From positions 1 through 6,347 of the forward strand of contig CAYNTS010000072.1 of the NCBI GenBank assembly GCA_964400495.1: a stretch of 6,347 nucleotides of DNA. The letters run 5' to 3'. This document shows positions 1 to 6,200 of the stretch, one piece after another. The stretch comes from CAYNTS01 sp964400495 (lineage in GTDB: Bacteria > Fidelibacterota > Marinisomatia > SCGC-AAA003-L08 > D37C17). Position numbers and translations under genes: made by a program. Each line of letters opens with the position of its first letter. Within the stretch, counting starts at the first letter, position 1. The notes beneath the pieces are model-generated. The model was not told where the DNA came from. It saw only the letters and a program-made list of their open reading frames with translations, and ran no database searches.

Positions 1-33
1 CAATATTAATTAGGTTGCGGGTAAGTAAATATG
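1..33. other. Probable tail of an upstream transcription unit
   Basis: This short stretch is too small to identify. Stops occur at 7-9 (TAA, frame 1), 11-13 (TAG, frame 2) and 26-28 (TAA, frame 2). A + strand gene ending at one of the first two would lie about 20-25 bases before the terminator at 34, a typical distance. That an upstream gene ends here is inference from the terminator alone; nothing of its product can be read. Confidence 0.35.
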
Positions 34-62
34 AAAAGGGGAGTCATTGACTCCCCTTTTTT
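34..62 (+). terminator. Rho-independent terminator
   Basis: The arms GGGGAGTC (38-45) and GACTCCCC (49-56) are perfectly complementary with a 3-base loop (46-48). The stem is extended by AAAA (34-37) pairing with TTTT (57-60), and a six-base T run follows at 57-62. The GC-rich stem plus T tract is the classic intrinsic terminator for + strand transcription. It separates the big gene from whatever lies upstream, so the gene probably starts its own transcript. The opposite strand has only a four-T tail, so bidirectional use would be weaker. Confidence 0.93.
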
Positions 63-222
63 ATTGCTACAATTTGTTTACAATATGTTACATTTTAATT
101 ATTTCTAATGACCAATATATTTAATAATTTGCATAAGCTGATTTAATAGGGTATTTCTCTTATCTATCATCAGCAATGAGTTTTTTAATTACTAAACAAT
201 AAAAGAAAAAGAGGTAAACAAT
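63..222 (+). promoter_or_regulatory. AT-rich leader, presumed promoter region
   Basis: This 160-base gap lies between the terminator and the start codon and holds no gene. Because a terminator sits directly upstream, the promoter of the large gene should be here. A TTTACA at 77-82 resembles a -35 box, with a poor TATTTC at 100-105 at 17-base spacing. Several other TA-rich hexamers occur, so no single promoter can be assigned. I found no convincing riboswitch or operator. Confidence 0.45.
210..215 (+). promoter_or_regulatory. Ribosome binding site (AGAGGT)
   Basis: AGAGGT lies in an A-rich context with seven bases between it and the ATG at 223. It pairs well with the anti-Shine-Dalgarno end of 16S rRNA and fixes the start at 223. 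The next in-frame ATG, at 241, would remove the positively charged start of the signal peptide. Confidence 0.88.
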
Positions 223-279
223 ATGTTAAGAAGAATACTAATGTCAACATTGCTAGTTATTGGTGGCTTATTTGCTGCA
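223..279 (+). other. Sec signal peptide
   Basis: Residues 1-19 begin with Arg-Arg at positions 3-4, followed by a hydrophobic core (ILMSTLLVIGGLF). Small residues Ala18-Ala19 precede Asp20. Cleavage after Ala18 or Ala19 is plausible, and the first beta-rich domain starts at once. No lipobox cysteine is present, so it looks like signal peptidase I export rather than a lipoprotein. Export also fits the many cysteines later in the protein. Confidence 0.9.
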
Positions 280-3200
280 GATGTAACAATTGCAATCGAA
301 GATGTAAGTGATAACACCGCTACAATCAGTATGAGTAGTACTGTAGATGTGGGTGGTTTCCAATTTACGTTAACAGATAATCCAGAAATTTTAAGTGTTA
401 CTGGTGCAAGTGGTGGCTTGGCTGGTGGTGCTGGATTTATGATGTCAACAAATCCTGGTGGAATGGTGCTTGGATTTAGTATGACAGGTGCAACAATACC
501 TGCAGGAGACGGTACTTTAGTAGAAGTTGCTTTAAATATTTCAGGAGATGCTTCAACTCTGTCACTAACGAGTCCCGTATTTTCGGATGCTTCTGGTGGT
601 TCGTTGACAGTTGAACTTGGTCCAGATTATAATTATGGTGATGTAGTAATAGAAGATGAACTTACATTAAGTTTTGGTGACTATAATGAAGGTGCAGGTA
701 CTGTTGATGTTTTAATGGCAAATACAAATCCGGTTGCTGGATTTCAATTTGATTTAACAAATGTAACAATAACTGGTGCTTCTGGCGGTTCAGCTGCAGA
801 TAATGGATTTACTGTTTCAAATTCTTCTTCAACAGTTATTGGTTTTTCAATTTCTGGTGCAACAATACCTGCTGGTGATGCAGTATTAACAACTGTTGTA
901 TTCTCTGCTGATGCAGGTTCTGAAGTATGTTTCAATGGACCTATATTTTCTGATTCATCAGGTGATGCGTATGATGTAACCCTAGGTGATTGTTTTACCA
1001 CAACAGGTGGCGGTGGTGACATAGAAGGATGTACCGACGAAACAGCATTAAATTATAACCCAGATGCTACTGTCGCTTGTAATGGTGACAATAGTTGTTG
1101 TGAATATGAAGTTGACCCACCAGATGACAACTTTGCTTTAGCAGTTATTGATGGCTCTGCTGATGCAGGTGCTTCAGGAAGTATTTTTATTGATTTGACA
1201 AATAGTGATGATGTTGGTGGCTTTCAGTTTGTATTAAGTGATACCCCTGATATTCTTTCTTATGTTGAAGTATTAACAACAGATAGAACAGAAGGTTTTA
1301 CGGTTTCTGCAAATGAAGGTGAAAGTGGTGTTACTGTAGTTGGATTTTCTATGACAGGTGCTACAGTTGCTCCTGGTGATGGTGCAATTATAGAAGTTGT
1401 TTACAATGCTGGAATGGTAGAATTTGATACTGATGTTGCAATTGAAATGTCTGGTACTATTCTTTCTGATCCGTATGGTCAATCAATTGAGCATTCATCT
1501 TCAAATGGTTTATTTGCTGTATATTCAGCTCCATTAACTACGCCTACTACGCCAGAAAATGTATCTGCAACTGGTGGTCAAAATAGTATTTCAGTTTCAT
1601 GGGATGCTTCTTGGCAAGCAGCTGGCTATCATGTTTTCCAAAATGGTGAACTAGTAGCTGACATTGAAGGTACTTCTTTTACTCAAACAGATTTAGCAGA
1701 TGAAACTGAATATTGTTTCAGTGTTTCTGCGTACAACGATGCAGGCGAATCTGATGCTTCAGATTCAGCATGTGCAACTACATTCCCTGAATATACTGGC
1801 CCTCCAGTATTAAGTTTAGGTTCAGCGTCAATAAATGCAGGTGATTCATTTGATATTGATGTATCTCTTGCAAACCCAGGTGTTTCCGTAGCTGGAATTC
1901 AAATTCAAATTGCAGATGCTCCTGACCACTTAGACGCTTCAGATATTGTTGGTACAGATAGGTTAGAAGGAATGACAGTGTCTTGGAACCCACAAGCTGA
2001 TGGTTCTGTTGTATTTGTTGCATTTAGCATGACAGGTGATGTAATTGAGGCAGGAACTGGTCCAATTGCAGTTATTTCTTACGAATCTACAAGCATTTAT
2101 GAAGCAAGTATTGATCTTGATATAGTAGAATCAATTCTTTCAGATGGTGAAGGTCAACCTATTGAACATACCTCTGAAGGTGGAACAGTAGAAGTAGCTG
2201 GTGAAGAACCTCCACCAGAAGCTCCAGATGCACCTATAAACTTAGATGCTGAAGATGGTGATTCTCAAGTTGATTTAACATGGGATGCATCTTTCAATGC
2301 TGAAACATATAATGTATATCGCGAAATGCAACCTGAAGAACCAGATACAGACATTGGTGCTGAGTGCCAAGGATGTGATGCAAGTAGTTGTATATATGAT
2401 TGCGAAATGCAATGTGTTGATGCTGAACTTGCATATTCTTGGATTGGTGATGGATACTGTGATGATGGCACATGGGGTCTTTATTTAGATTGTGAAGAAT
2501 TTACATTTGATGGTGGTGACTGTGGTGGTCAGGGTAATGGTGATTCTTGCGCAGGAAACTGCGGAGGTTATGCTGAATCATGTTATTGTGATGATGTTTG
2601 TGAAGAATATGGTGATTGCTGTCCAGACTATTGGGATGAATGCCAAGGTGGAGGCGGAGGTGGGGGCGACTGCACCTTCTACGATTGTATTGGTCAATGT
2701 GCTGATGGTTATGAATCTTGGTTAGGTGATGGTTATTGCGACGATGGCACATGGGGGCTTTACTTCAATTGTGAAGAATATGAAAATGACTACGGTGACT
2801 GCGATGGCGGTGGTGGCGGCGGCGGCGGATCTTCTAATTGTGAAGATTGCGAATTCGATTTCACTAACTACGGTAGCGAATGCTGTGATACTGCATGGGA
2901 TGAATATGGTATTTCATGTTCAGATTTAGAAACAAACTACTCTTGGGATTGTTCAGGATGTGCATGCCCTGGTGATACAGAGTTTTCATCAGTTGGAAAT
3001 GGTATTTCTGATGAAACAACAAGTATCATTAACTGGGAATCATTCATGCAAGGTCAACTTGAAAAAGAACCGTATGTAAATATTTATGATTTAACACATG
3101 ACAGTGATGGAAATAGATTAGATGCTCATGGTGATTTATTCCAACCTAAAGAATATTATGAAGTACAAAATAGAACGTACGAATTAATAGCTGTAGTTAC

Positions 3201-6200
3201 AGATCCTTCGTATGTTGATACAGATGTAATAAATGGTATGGAATATTGTTACTATGTTACTGCTGAAAATGTATCTGGTACATCTGACCCTTCAAATATT
3301 TCCTGTTCATCTCCTTATGGGTTAAACGCACCAACAGATTTGTCTGCAACTGGTGAAGATAACAATATTCATTTAGAATGGACAGCCCCTGAAGATAATG
3401 GCGGAGGTGGAAATGATCCATTCTGCGGTGATGGTAACTGCGATCCAAATGAAAATGAAAATACGTGTCCACAAGACTGTGAATCCACACAAGATTGTAT
3501 GGTTGCAAGCCCAGATTGGTTAGGTGATGGGTATTGTGATGAGTGGGCAAATGATGGAACTCCAGAAACTGCGTATAACTCAGCTGCATGTGGTTGGGAT
3601 GGTGGTGACTGTTGTTATTCAACATGTAACGATGCAACATATAGTTGTGATGATTCAACTGGACCGTGCGATGCAAATGCATGTTTTGATCCAAATGGCA
3701 ACAACGATGATTGCAATGGAAATCCAGGTGGAGATTGTGTAGATTGTATTGGTCAAGATTGTACTGGTTATGAATCATGGTTAGGTGATGGTTACTGCGA
3801 CGATGGTACATGGGGTATTTACTTTGATTGTGAAGAATTTGATTGGGATGCAGGGGATTGTGATCCTAATGGTAATTCATGTGAAGATCAAGGAATGGTA
3901 ACATGTAGTGATGGTTCTTGTGCTCCAACATATGATGATTGTGGTGGCAGTTCAGAAGGATGTGAAGACTGTGAAAACGATTATACTGCCTATGGTAGCG
4001 AATGCTGTGATAGTGCATGGGACGAATATGGAATTGATTGTGCAACTTTAGAAGCAAGTTATTCTTGGGATTGTTCTGGATGTTTATGTCCCGGTGATAG
4101 TGATCCAGTTTGTGGAGATGGTGTTTGTAGTGGTGATGAAGATTACTATAACTGTCCAAGTGATTGCAATGCTCCGGGCGAATGTGAACCAGGATATGTA
4201 GCAGATTGTGATGGAACAGCTGAATGCTGGCCTGAATCTTGGATTGGTGATGGCTATCCAGATTGTGAAGACCAACAATATGGTGCTGATCTAACTTGCT
4301 ATGATAATGATGGTGGTGATTGTACTGGTGATAGATCCTTAAGTGATGCTGCTCGCCCAATATTTAGTAACAATTCATCACAACAATTTACAGAGGAAGG
4401 TCGAAAGATTGCTCGTGACTTGAAAAACCTTATTATCCAACAACGAACAGAAAATTCTACATATTACAAAGAAGGACATAATGGTCACAATATTTATAAT
4501 AGCTCACGTGATTTAACGGGTTATAATGTTTATAGAGATGGTGCATTGCTAGACTTTACAACCAACACATTTTATGATGATGGCTCTGTAAATGCAGGTG
4601 TTGAATATTGTTACACAGTTTCTGCTGAGTATGATGAGGGAGAATCTTCTGAATCAAATGAAGCATGTGCAGTATCAACTGAACCTGCAGATCCAGTATA
4701 CTTATCAGTTGGTGATGCAACACTAATGTCTGGCGAGTCTGGTTCTGTAGAAGTTGATTTAGAAAATGCTAATGCAGTTGCTGGATTCCAGTTTGAACTT
4801 GATTTTTCAGGTTTAGCAGATATTACAAATGTTCTAACAACAGATAGAACTGAAGGATTTTCAATTTCTGAAAATAATGGAATTATCATTGGATTCAGTA
4901 TTACAGGAGATGTAATTGCACCAGGAGATGGTGCTATTTTAGTAGTAGAGTTTGATGCAACTGACTCAGGAAGTGGCGATATTTGTTTTGACAATATCGT
5001 ATTATCTGATCCAGCAGGTTTACCTATGAACCCAGTTACAGAATGTGGTTCAATATTGGTTACAGATGAGCCAGTTGAATTAGTTGAACTGTCTATTGGT
5101 AGTGGTGCATCTGAAGTTGGTGGAACTGGAAATGTTGATATTTCTATGGCTAACGTAGATGCAGTTGGTGGATTCCAATTCTCAATTGGAATTGACCCTG
5201 ATATTGCAACTATTGTAGATGTTCTAACAACTGATAGAACTGAAGGATTTACAGTTTCATTTAATAATAGTACAATTATTGGATTTAGCATTACTGGTGA
5301 TACAGTTGCACCAGGTGAAGGTCCAATTTTAACTATGGTTCTACAAGGTGATTCTGCTGGCGATGCTGAAGTTTGCTTCGGTTCTGAACTTATTTCAGAT
5401 CCATTTGGTGAATCACTTCCAACAACTTCTTCATGTGGTAGTTTCAGCGTTAGTGATGAACCGGTTGAAGGTTGTATGGACGAAACTGCATGTAACTATG
5501 ACCCTACAGCTACTATAGATGGTGAATGCGATTATGAGTCATGTGTGGGTTGTATGGATGAAGATGCATTGAACTACGATGCTGATGCAACTATAGCATG
5601 TGATGATTGCTGTATTTATGTTGAACTTCAACACTTTGTTATTGATATTGATGAAACTGGTACAAGTTCATTAGTTATTATTGAAGATGCAACTGGTTTA
5701 GATATTGGTGACGAAATTGGATTGTATGACGTGAATGGTATCACTGAAACTAATGAAGATTGTGACGGTTCTTATGACGGTGCAGTACTTGTTGGTGCTG
5801 GTGTTTGGACTGGCGAACAAATTGAAATAGTTGGTATTGGTTCAGTTGATATGTGTGATTTTAATGGTCCTCAATTAGCCGGTTATGTTGATGGTAATGA
5901 TGTTACATATAAAGTATGGAAAGCAAGCGAAGATGAAGAATATAATGCAGAAGCAACATATTCAGCAGGAAATGGTGTATGGGGTGAACTCATTACAGCA
6001 GTTTCATTACTTGAACCTGTGTTTAGTGTAACTCAAGAAGTTTCTATCAACTCATTCATGCTTGATATGGTTTCATTCAATGTATTACCAGAAGATGCAG
6101 CAATTTCATCTGTTCTAGGTGGAATTGATATTCTTACTGCTTCAAATGATCAAGGTGAGTTCTATGTACCTTCATTTGGTGTTAACCAGATTGGTGATAT

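Noticed and set aside
137..174. Inverted repeat GCTGAT/ATCAGC with a long loop in the leader
   Set aside because: Six base pairs with a 26-base span, only partly extended by ATAG/CTAT, is within chance for AT-rich sequence and resembles no known riboswitch or operator.
2285..2929. Short + strand frames in another phase within array 1
   Set aside because: They are offset-frame products of the repeated GAT/GGT/TGT codons, with no ribosome sites, inside the long frame that has clear domains.
3088..3138. DxxHDSDGNRLD segment resembling an EF-hand or dockerin loop
   Set aside because: The first ligand position is not acidic, the twelfth is not Glu or Asp in register, and there is no second repeat, so a dockerin or EF-hand call is not supported.
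3257..3811. 184-residue antisense reading frame, very rich in His, Leu and Asn
   Set aside because: It is the reverse reading of Asp- and Cys-rich repeat codons, has no plausible ribosome site or domain, and overlaps a well-supported coding frame. The same applies to the antisense frame at 3866-4360.
2401..4323. Regularly spaced DNA repeats that might suggest a CRISPR array
   Set aside because: The repeats are diverged, in frame and coding, with conserved cysteines and no uniform spacer length.
4611..5291. 226-residue antisense reading frame
   Set aside because: It covers cohesin-like domains 5 and 6 on the opposite strand. Its Ser/Pro/Thr-rich product mirrors Gly/Asp/Ala codons of the real gene and shows no signal or family.
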